Translations under genes and position numbers: made by a program
Shown here: positions 32,387 through 38,481 of the stretch, in pieces
How positions within the stretch are numbered: the stretch's first letter is position 1
Layout: each line of letters begins with the position of its first letter
The notes under the pieces: generated by a model
What the model was told of the DNA's origin: nothing
What the model saw: the letters and a program-made list of their open reading frames with translations, nothing else
Databases searched by the model: none
Source of the DNA: Cohnella thermotolerans DSM 17683
GTDB taxonomy: Bacteria; Bacillota; Bacilli; Paenibacillales; Paenibacillaceae
DNA: 38,481 bases
Direction of reading: 5' to 3'
NCBI RefSeq assembly: GCF_000429825.1
Contig: NZ_AUCP01000062.1
Span: 1-38,481 of the forward strand

Positions 32387-33758
32387 ATGGCTTAGCCACC
32401 CGACGGCGATGAAGCTGATCGCGCTCGTGCTCGGCATCATTCTGTGGGCGGTCGTCCATTTCGACGATACCCAGCCTTCGGCCACCGTCCCGTCGACGCT
32501 GGAGACGAAGACGATTAACTCTTTGAGGGTGCAAGCCTACGGACTGAACGAGCGCAGCTATGTGCTGGAAAGCGTCGAACCGCAATCGGTCAAGCTGGTC
32601 GTCAGAGGCACGAGGTCTGATTTGCTCAAGGCCTCAACGGACGATTACAGCGTTCGCGTCGATTTGAGCACCGTGACGGAAGGCGAGCATACGCTGAAAT
32701 TGCAGGCGGAATTGCCGCGCGGGGTGGATCTTGTATCCATGACGCCGGATTCGGTTAAGGTGACCGTAGAAGAGCTTCAAACGAAGGAATTCGAAGTCGA
32801 AATTGCGACGAAAGGAACCCCGGCCCAAGGCTATAAGGCGGGGATTCCCGTCCTGCGGCCGAGCAACCGGGTGCACGTCACGCTTCCGTCCGGCGAGCTC
32901 GCCAAGGTGGAGCGGGTCGGCGGAACCGTCTCGGTCGAAGGAGCGAGCAAGACGATCAAGAGCAAGAGCGTCAGGCTCGCGGCCTATGACGCCGACGGGA
33001 ACGTCATCGAAGGGGCTGTGCTCGACCCGGCGGTGCTGGAAGTCGATGTGCCGATCACGAATCCGTACAAGACCGTTCCGCTCCAGTTCAAGCTGCTCGG
33101 CCATATGCCGGCCGGCCTCAGCATCGCTTACTTCAAGCCGGATGCGGAGAAGGTGACGATTTACGGGCCGCAGGACGTCCTCGACAAGATCGAATTCGTC
33201 GAAGCGGATTTGCAACTGAACAACTTGACCAAGTCGGGCAGGGTCTCGATCAAGCTGCAGGGCTTGGATTCCGTCACGGAGTATTCGCCGGCGACGGTCA
33301 ACGTGGATATCGAGGTCGTACTGTCGCAAACGCGTTCCATTCAAGGGCTGCCGGTGACGATCGAGGGCCTGGGAGAAGGCCTTCACGCGAAAATTACGGA
33401 TCCCTCGACCGAGAAGGTCGACATTACCGTGCAAGGCGCTCCCGCCATGCTGGATACGCTCAAGCCGGGCGACGTCGACGTCGTCGCCGATTTGAGCGGG
33501 CGCGGGCCGGGGGTATACACGGTGCCGATCGTCGTCAACTCGCCGAGGTTCATCGATCAGGTGGGCGGCAATAAGACGATCACCGTGGAGATTACGAGCG
33601 ACCAGCCGGCCTCCGCGTCGCCGGCGGAAGGCACCGGAGCTTCGGACGATTCGGCGGCGGCCGCTTCGGGGACTTCGGGTTCCGGTACCGGCGCCGATTC
33701 AGGCTCGGCGGGAGCCGAAGACGGCAGCCAAGAATCGCAACCGCCTGCCGAAGGTTGA
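32379..33758 (+). CDS. cdaR: CdaA regulatory protein CdaR (YbbR domains)
   Basis: A 459-residue regulator of CdaA. One N-terminal membrane span (AMKLIALVLGIILWAVVHF) is followed by about four extracellular YbbR repeats, seen as recurring segments such as VEPQSVKLVVRGTRSDLLKA, MTPDSVKVTVEEL and FKPDAEKVTIYGPQDVLDKI. The last 50 residues are a Ser/Gly/Ala/Glu-rich disordered tail. Of two GTG starts (32370, 32379) the second gives the VDKWL beginning of the family and has a GGCGGG site eight bases before it. It overlaps cdaA by eight bases. Confidence 0.93.
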   Translation: MDKWLSHPTAMKLIALVLGIILWAVVHFDDTQPSATVPSTLETKTINSLRVQAYGLNERSYVLESVEPQSVKLVVRGTRSDLLKASTDDYSVRVDLSTVTEGEHTLKLQAELPRGVDLVSMTPDSVKVTVEELQTKEFEVEIATKGTPAQGYKAGIPVLRPSNRVHVTLPSGELAKVERVGGTVSVEGASKTIKSKSVRLAAYDADGNVIEGAVLDPAVLEVDVPITNPYKTVPLQFKLLGHMPAGLSIAYFKPDAEKVTIYGPQDVLDKIEFVEADLQLNNLTKSGRVSIKLQGLDSVTEYSPATVNVDIEVVLSQTRSIQGLPVTIEGLGEGLHAKITDPSTEKVDITVQGAPAMLDTLKPGDVDVVADLSGRGPGVYTVPIVVNSPRFIDQVGGNKTITVEITSDQPASASPAEGTGASDDSAAAASGTSGSGTGADSGSAGAEDGSQESQPPAEG

Positions 33759-33810
33759 TTCCGATCGGCAGACCGGTTAGAAAGTGGATGAAGGAGAAGA
33801 TACGGAAGCT

Positions 33811-35151
33811 ATGGGTAAATATTTCGGAACAGACGGCGTTAGAGGCATTGCGAACAGGGAATTGACTCCGGAGCTGGCGTATAAAATCGGGCGTTGCGGC
33901 GGCGTGGTGCTCGCCGGACGCGCCGAGCGCCCCAAAGTCGTGATCGGGATGGATACGAGAATTTCGGGGCCGCTCTTGGAGAGCGCCCTCATTGCCGGCC
34001 TGCTCTCCATCGGAGCGGACGTCGTTCGCCTCGGTGTCGTGACGACGCCGGCGGTCGCCTATCTGACCCGGGCGCTGAAGGCGGACGCGGGCGTCATGAT
34101 CTCGGCGTCGCACAATCCGGTTGACGATAACGGGATCAAGTTTTTCGGCGGCGACGGCTTCAAGCTGCTGGACGAGACGGAAGCGGAGATCGAGAAGCTG
34201 ATGGATGCCGAAGAAGATACGCTTCCGCGTCCGGTCGGCGGGGCGATCGGCACGGTGACGACGGATTCCGAAGCGAAGCATCGGTATGTCGAGTTTCTGA
34301 AGACGACGGTGCGGCACTCCTTCTCGGGGCTGAAGATCGTCCTCGATTGCGCACACGGGGCGGCTTACGAGCTGGCTCCCGAGGTGTTCCGAGAGCTCGG
34401 CGCCGAAGTGATCGCTTATGGCGCGGATCCGAACGGCTTAAACATTAACGACGGCGTAGGCTCGACGCATCCCGAGATGCTGGCGGCGAAAGTGAAGGAG
34501 CATGGCGCGGATCTGGGCCTCGCTTTCGACGGCGACGCCGACCGGCTCATCGCCATCGACGAGAACGGCGAGGAGGTCGACGGCGACTTCGTGCTGTGCA
34601 TTTGCGGAGACGCGATGAAGCGCGACGGCCGTCTGAAGCACGACACCATCGTGACGACCGTGATGAGCAATATCGGCTTTTTCAAGGCGGCGGAGAAGCT
34701 CGGACTGCGCACGGCACGCACGGCCGTCGGCGACCGCTACGTCATGGAAGAGATGGTGCGCGGCGGCTACAACCTGGGCGGCGAACAGTCGGGACACGTC
34801 ATTTTCCTCGATTACAACACGACCGGGGACGGTATTCTGACCGGCTTGCAGCTTACGGATACGCTCATAGCCTCGGGGCGCAAGCTAAGCGAACTGAAAC
34901 AAATTATGCGCAAATATCCGCAGGTGCTCGTCAACGTTCGCGTGGCGGATAAATCGCGCTATCCCGGCAACCAGGCGATTGCGGAAGCCGTTGCGACGGC
35001 CGAGAGCGCCTTGGGCGACAACGGCCGCGTACTCGTGCGTCCGTCGGGTACGGAAGCGCTCATCCGCGTCATGGCGGAAGGGCCGGACCGCGCGCAGATC
35101 GAGGAACATGTCGAGACGATCGCGAACGTCATTCGCAAGGAACTGGCCTGA
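33811..35151 (+). CDS. glmM: Phosphoglucosamine mutase
   Basis: A 446-residue enzyme converting GlcN-6-P to GlcN-1-P for UDP-GlcNAc synthesis. The start [15 protein letters not shown] is universal in the family. The phosphoserine is Ser100 in [20 protein letters not shown]. The metal loop is [13 protein letters not shown], the sugar-binding loop [10 protein letters not shown], and the phosphate-binding loop [16 protein letters not shown]. The ATG at 33811 matches family length; an upstream in-frame start would add nine unsupported residues. It is the last gene of the cdaA operon, and GlmM is known to bind and inhibit CdaA in other Bacillota. Confidence 0.97.
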   Translation: MGKYFGTDGVRGIANRELTPELAYKIGRCGGVVLAGRAERPKVVIGMDTRISGPLLESALIAGLLSIGADVVRLGVVTTPAVAYLTRALKADAGVMISASHNPVDDNGIKFFGGDGFKLLDETEAEIEKLMDAEEDTLPRPVGGAIGTVTTDSEAKHRYVEFLKTTVRHSFSGLKIVLDCAHGAAYELAPEVFRELGAEVIAYGADPNGLNINDGVGSTHPEMLAAKVKEHGADLGLAFDGDADRLIAIDENGEEVDGDFVLCICGDAMKRDGRLKHDTIVTTVMSNIGFFKAAEKLGLRTARTAVGDRYVMEEMVRGGYNLGGEQSGHVIFLDYNTTGDGILTGLQLTDTLIASGRKLSELKQIMRKYPQVLVNVRVADKSRYPGNQAIAEAVATAESALGDNGRVLVRPSGTEALIRVMAEGPDRAQIEEHVETIANVIRKELA

Positions 35152-35167
35152 TTGCCGAACGTTGTCC

Positions 35168-35196
35168 AACCTCCGGGTCGAGAGACCGGGGGTTTT
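35168..35196 (+). terminator. Intrinsic terminator after glmM
   Basis: AACCTCCGGGTC pairs with GACCGGGGGTT through a GAGA tetraloop with one bulged G, followed by TTTT. It lies 17 bases after the glmM stop. The short T-run makes it moderately strong. Confidence 0.7.
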
Positions 35197-35304
35197 GTCA
35201 TTCCCCGGGAAATTCGCAAGTCGCGGTTGCAAGGGGGGCTGAAAACGAATATGATAGGAAGTACATTCTAGAATGGAGAGGCAGGGCAGAGGGGAAACTA
35301 GAGC

Positions 35305-35575
35305 AACGAGAGCGCCAGAACTTGTCGGCCAAGGGGCGATGAAGTCGAAACGCGCTGCGGGGAGAGTCGAACCGGGACGGATGATAAGGTTCGGCTTCGC
35401 CCGCCCGCGGGACATCGGCTTTGGGATTTCGCGAATCGGCGGCAAGTTGACGAGGTGGAGGTGTTCGGAACGTTCGGCGGGGACCTCCCGGCCCGCATCG
35501 GGGCCGACAACCGGAAGACAAAACGCTCAGGGTGACCGGGCGGCCAATATTCCGGTACGATGCAGAGAAGGAAGA
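35305..35575 (+). ncRNA. glmS ribozyme-riboswitch
   Basis: The conserved core AGCGCCAGAACTTG starts at 35311; self-cleavage is expected between A35311 and G35312, with GlcN-6-P as cofactor. Downstream come GTTGACGAGG at 35446, GTTCGGCGGGGACCTCCCGG at about 35472 (the P2.1/P2.2/P3 core) and a P4-like CAGGGTGACCGGGCGGCCAA at 35528. It lies in the leader of glmS, as in other Bacillota. P1 (AACTTGTCG with CGGCAAGTT) carries an inserted arm of about 110 bases. The remaining parts of 35197-35708 show no gene. Confidence 0.88.
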
Positions 35576-35708
35576 AGAAGCGGAAAGAGTCCGGCGGGCC
35601 GAACGAAGGCCGCTTGCGGACTTGTTAAGCATGGGACAGTTCACAGCATGCGGCTTGGTTTCGGACTCGTCGGGACGATGAGAATCCGAAACGGAGGTCT
35701 ATTTCCAT

Positions 35709-37541
35709 ATGTGCGGAATCGTTGGTTATATTGGCAATCGGGAGTCTCAGCCCATTCTGATCGAAGGGCTCAAGAAGCTGGAGTACCGGGGGTACGACTC
35801 GGCGGGCATCGCCGTGTTCACCGAGCATGGCCTGGAGATCACGAAGACGGTCGGACGCCTCGCCAATCTGGAAGGACGCCTGTCGAGCGACCCGCTGCGC
35901 GGCACGGTGGGCATCGGCCACACCCGCTGGGCGACGCACGGCAAGCCGTCCGATGTGAATTCGCACCCGCACACGGACAACTCGCATAAATTTTCCGTCG
36001 TGCACAACGGCATTATCGAGAATTACTTGGAACTCAAGGAGGAGCTCGTTCAAGCGGGACATCGCTTCCTGTCGGAGACGGACACGGAAGTCATCTCGCA
36101 CCTCATCTCGGTCGAGTACGAGGGCGATATCGTCAAGGCGGTGCAGAAGGCCGTCCGGAAAATGCGCGGAGCGTTCGCGCTCGCCGTGCTGACCGAGCAT
36201 GAGCCGGACCGGCTGGTGGCGGTGCGGTATGCGAGCCCGCTCATCATCGGCGTCGGCGAAGGGGAGAAGTTCATCGCTTCGGACATCCCCGCCATTCTGG
36301 AGCATACGCGCGACATCTATATTTTGAACGACGGCGAGATGGCGGTGCTTACCCGCGACGGGGTCGAGCTCATGACGATCGAAGGCAACTTCATCTCCAA
36401 GGAGCTGTTCCATGTCGATTGGGATCTCATGACGGCCGAGAAGGGCGGCTTCGACCATTTCATGCTCAAAGAGATTCACGAGCAGCCGAAGGCTTACCGC
36501 GACACGATGCGCGGGCGCCTGAGCGAAGACGGCCGTTCGGTCGTCCTGAACGAGCTGAACGTGACGCCGGAGCAGCTTCGCGCCATCAACCGCGTCCATA
36601 TCGTCGCTTGCGGAACGGCGCTGCACGCCGGCCTCGTCGGCAAGACGATCATCGAGCAGCTCGCCCGTATCCCGGTCGAGACGGACGTCGCGTCGGAGTA
36701 CCGCTACCGCTCGCCGATCATTACGCCGGAGACGCTCGTCATCGTCGTCAGCCAATCCGGTGAGACGGCGGATACGCTGGCAGCCTTGCGCGAAGCGAAG
36801 CGCTGCGGAGCGCGCGTGCTCGCGATTACCAACGTCGTCGGCAGCTCGGTTGCCCGCGAAGCGGACGACGTCATCATCACGCTGGCGGGGCCGGAGATCG
36901 CCGTCGCATCGACGAAGGCATATACGTCCCAACTGATCGCGTTCTACCTGTTCGGGCTGTATTTGGCCCAAACGCTGGGCACACAGGATGAAGCCTTCGT
37001 GGCGAAAATGCTGGCGGCCATGCAGGCGCTGCCGGAGCAGGTGGAGAAGATTCTCGCGCAGGCCGAGACGATCAAGGAGCTGGCCGAGTCGATCTCGCAT
37101 CACCGCAACCTGTTCTTCATCGGACGCGGCATCGACTACGCCGTGGCGCTGGAGGGCTCGCTCAAGCTGAAGGAGATCTCGTACATCCATTCCGAAGCGT
37201 ATGCGGCAGGAGAGCTGAAGCATGGCACGCTCGCGCTCATCGAAGAAGGCGTGCCGGTGATCGCGCTTCTGACGCAGGAGGAGCTGTTCGAGAAGACGGT
37301 CAGCAACATCAAGGAGACGAAAGCGCGCGGCGCCCACGTGCTCGGCATCTTCAACGAAGGCCACGAAGCCGAAGTCGCCAAGTCGGTCGACCGCAAGTTC
37401 TCCATCCCGCGCACGCTTCCGCTGCTGACGCCGGCGCTGTCCGTCATCCCGCTGCAGCTGCTGTCGTATTACGCTTCGCTGGCGCTGGGCCACGACGTCG
37501 ACAAGCCGCGCAACCTGGCGAAGAGCGTGACGGTGGAGTGA
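35709..37541 (+). CDS. glmS: Glutamine-fructose-6-phosphate aminotransferase (isomerizing)
   Basis: A 610-residue enzyme making GlcN-6-P from fructose-6-P and glutamine, the first step of amino-sugar synthesis. The N-terminal nucleophile is Cys2 in MCGIVGYIGNRES. The glutaminase domain shows RGYDSAGIAV, GHTRWATHGKPSDVNSHPH and VHNGIIENY. Two SIS domains follow, with VACGTALHAGLVGK, VSQSGETADTLAALREA and GRGIDYAVALEGSLKLKEIS. The C-terminus DVDKPRNLAKSVTVE is typical. GGAGG lies eleven bases before the ATG. Expression should be repressed by the upstream ribozyme when GlcN-6-P is plentiful. Confidence 0.98.
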   Translation: MCGIVGYIGNRESQPILIEGLKKLEYRGYDSAGIAVFTEHGLEITKTVGRLANLEGRLSSDPLRGTVGIGHTRWATHGKPSDVNSHPHTDNSHKFSVVHNGIIENYLELKEELVQAGHRFLSETDTEVISHLISVEYEGDIVKAVQKAVRKMRGAFALAVLTEHEPDRLVAVRYASPLIIGVGEGEKFIASDIPAILEHTRDIYILNDGEMAVLTRDGVELMTIEGNFISKELFHVDWDLMTAEKGGFDHFMLKEIHEQPKAYRDTMRGRLSEDGRSVVLNELNVTPEQLRAINRVHIVACGTALHAGLVGKTIIEQLARIPVETDVASEYRYRSPIITPETLVIVVSQSGETADTLAALREAKRCGARVLAITNVVGSSVAREADDVIITLAGPEIAVASTKAYTSQLIAFYLFGLYLAQTLGTQDEAFVAKMLAAMQALPEQVEKILAQAETIKELAESISHHRNLFFIGRGIDYAVALEGSLKLKEISYIHSEAYAAGELKHGTLALIEEGVPVIALLTQEELFEKTVSNIKETKARGAHVLGIFNEGHEAEVAKSVDRKFSIPRTLPLLTPALSVIPLQLLSYYASLALGHDVDKPRNLAKSVTVE

Positions 37542-37576
37542 GGGAAGAGCTGCAAGGCGGTTAATTGTCCAGTGAT

Positions 37577-37656
37577 AAAGATGTCGTGAACCAGTAAAAG
37601 ATGTCGTGAACCAGTAAAAGATGTTGTGAACCAAAAAAAGATGTCATGAACCGATA
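37577..37656 (+). repeat. Four tandem 20-base direct repeats
   Basis: Four head-to-tail copies of a 20-base unit, AAAGATGTCGTGAACCAGTA, begin at 37577, 37597, 37617 and 37637. The first two are identical and the last two carry three to four changes each. They lie 35 bases after the glmS stop. Similar short repeats occur at the ends of some IS21-family elements, so this may be a relic of one; no transposase gene is attached here. Confidence 0.9.
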
Positions 37657-37678
37657 TGCAAGATGATTCAGCATCTAG

Positions 37679-37718
37679 AAGGGAGCCCGGGGAATGATTC
37701 GTGGCTCCCTTTTAATTT
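37679..37718 (+). terminator. Intrinsic terminator downstream of glmS and the repeats
   Basis: AAGGGAGCC at 37679-37687 and GGCTCCCTT at 37703-37711 form a 9-bp stem, followed by TTAATTT. It could end the glmS transcript, which would then include the tandem repeats. Confidence 0.8.
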
Positions 37719-37765
37719 GTGTAGAAATAAATGTATACGGGATTTTACGATTGGTGGTGAAATTG

Positions 37766-38098
37766 TTGAGTGACATTGGCTATAGAATCAAATGTATCCG
37801 CAAAGAGAACAATTTAAACCAAATTCAGTTTGCAAAAAGTATAGGCATTTCTCAAGGAAACCTGAGTGAAATTGAAATGGGAAATAGTAATCCGTCTGCG
37901 GAAACATTAATATCTATTCGAACACAATATAATGTGAACATAAACTGGTTATTAACTGGTGTCGCTGCAGAAGATGGGACGACATATGAAGATCAGTTCG
38001 AGAAAAGGCTGATTGAAGTTTTTAGAAAACTTGATGATTATGACAAGAACGAAATAATTGAGTTTATACGAGTAAAAATAAATTTAAGATCAATATAG
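37766..38098 (+). CDS. XRE-family transcriptional regulator
   Basis: A 110-residue DNA-binding protein. The Cro/CI-type helix-turn-helix covers residues of about 5-60: IGYRIKCIRKENNLNQIQFA, then SIGISQGNLSEIEMGNSNPS, then WLLTG. The C-terminal 45 residues are charged and helical (FEKRLIEVFRKLDDYDKNEI). The TTG at 37766 is preferred, with GGTGGTGA about five bases upstream; in-frame starts further up overlap the terminator. The gene is clearly AT-richer than its neighbours, which suggests acquisition from a phage or mobile element. Its targets are unknown. Confidence 0.85.
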   Translation: MSDIGYRIKCIRKENNLNQIQFAKSIGISQGNLSEIEMGNSNPSAETLISIRTQYNVNINWLLTGVAAEDGTTYEDQFEKRLIEVFRKLDDYDKNEIIEFIRVKINLRSI

Positions 38099-38148
38099 TT
38101 ATTTAATGAAAATAAAGGATTTTCGCTTAGCTTAAGATAAGTCTCTTA

Positions 38149-38170
38149 TTAACCTGAATCCGTGATAGTT
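38149..38170 (+). mobile_element. Candidate left end of an IS1380-like element
   Basis: TTAA at 38149-38152 is directly followed by CCTGAATCCGTGATAG. IS1380-family elements usually have ends beginning CC and insert with a short AT-rich duplication. This spot lies 116 bases before the transposase start, a sensible distance. The right end is outside the window, so the inverted repeat cannot be tested. Confidence 0.35.
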
Positions 38171-38268
38171 CTTCTGTGAAAAAGAAGAAAAAGAAAGGAA
38201 ATCGCATCTCCGATGGTGAATTTTAAAGGAACCATGAATGATCCACTTTCACCTGCGAGGTGCTACAT

Positions 38269-38481
38269 ATGAGAATCCAATTCACCCAATCTAAGGAAAT
38301 TCTGTTGACTACGCATGCTGGCCTGGCCACCGTCGGCGCCTTGCTTTCCCATACCCGATTGCCGCAGCGTCTCAATCGCTCCACCGTGAAAGGAATGGAG
38401 AACCCGATTCACAGTCATGGCGATGTCATGACCAGCTATCTTGGCTTGCTTTGCCAAGGCAAAAGCGACTTCGACCACATC
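38269..38481 (+). CDS. IS1380-like transposase, N-terminal part (runs off the window)
   Basis: An open frame from ATG 38269 continues to the last base: 71 residues starting MRIQFTQSKEILLTTHAGLA and ending LLCQGKSDFDHI. The phrase LTTHAGLATVGALLSHTRLP, followed by HSHGDVMTSYLGLLCQGKSD, resembles the N-terminus of IS1380-type DDE transposases as I remember them. GAGGTG lies seven bases before the start. The catalytic residues lie beyond the window, so integrity cannot be judged. Confidence 0.75.
   Translation, partial: MRIQFTQSKEILLTTHAGLATVGALLSHTRLPQRLNRSTVKGMENPIHSHGDVMTSYLGLLCQGKSDFDHI

Noticed and set aside
35625..37634. A 669-codon open frame on the minus strand opposite glmS
   Set aside because: It is a shadow of glmS caused by high GC at third positions. 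The translation is rich in Arg, Asp, His and Gln with no domain-like pattern, while the plus strand encodes an unmistakable GlmS.
37577..37656. Tandem repeats as a CRISPR array
   Set aside because: The units abut directly with no spacers, the unit is only 20 bases, and no cas genes are near.

Overview
The window looks like chromosomal DNA of a GC-rich Bacillota, most likely Paenibacillaceae (Paenibacillus or Cohnella type). The reasons are the rRNA-tRNA cluster, the LplB/YtcP/LipO-type sugar transporters with a YesM/YesN-type two-component pair, frequent TTG and GTG starts behind strong AGGAGG sites, and the order sigW-rsiW-cdaA-cdaR-glmM-glmS, which is that of Bacillus subtilis and relatives. 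Genus is inferred from gene style only.

Layout. 1-1070: the end of a 23S rRNA gene, a 5S rRNA gene, tRNA-Thr, -Glu, -Val, -Gln and -Leu, a tRNA-Leu relic and a strong terminator. 1204-6346, minus strand: a CUT1-type sugar ABC importer (two permeases and a lipoprotein) behind a 661-residue unrecognised, probably carbohydrate-active protein. 6347-6561: a divergent control region with two clear inverted repeats. 6562-26111, plus strand: fifteen tightly packed genes. They encode an N-acylglucosamine 2-epimerase family protein, a GH3 NagZ-like enzyme, a second ABC importer, a sensor kinase and AraC-type response regulator, an FAD oxidoreductase, two Gfo/Idh/MocA oxidoreductases, a NagB-like deaminase, NagA, a secreted DUF4855 multidomain protein, NanE and a ROK kinase. 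26467-26988: a second tRNA cluster (Gly, Arg, Pro, Gly) with its own promoter, a tRNA-Leu relic and a terminator. 27141-37541: housekeeping genes, namely ppc, sigW-rsiW, cdaA-cdaR-glmM and, behind a glmS ribozyme, glmS. 37542-38481: an AT-richer tail with four 20-base tandem repeats, an XRE regulator and the start of an IS1380-like transposase that runs off the window.

How the genes work together. The two divergent blocks form one candidate catabolic locus for a glycan containing N-acetylated amino sugars. The secreted DUF4855 protein would act outside the cell and the two importers, neither with its own ATPase, would bring in oligosaccharides. Cytoplasmic GH3 and redox enzymes would release monosaccharides. 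The ROK kinase, NanE, NagA and NagB-like enzymes give a complete route ManNAc to ManNAc-6-P to GlcNAc-6-P to GlcN-6-P to fructose-6-P. No sialic acid lyase gene is present, so a ManNAc/GlcNAc polymer such as a Gram-positive secondary cell wall polysaccharide is an attractive but unproven substrate. The glmM-glmS genes to the right run the opposite, biosynthetic direction, and glmS is controlled by a GlcN-6-P-sensing ribozyme.
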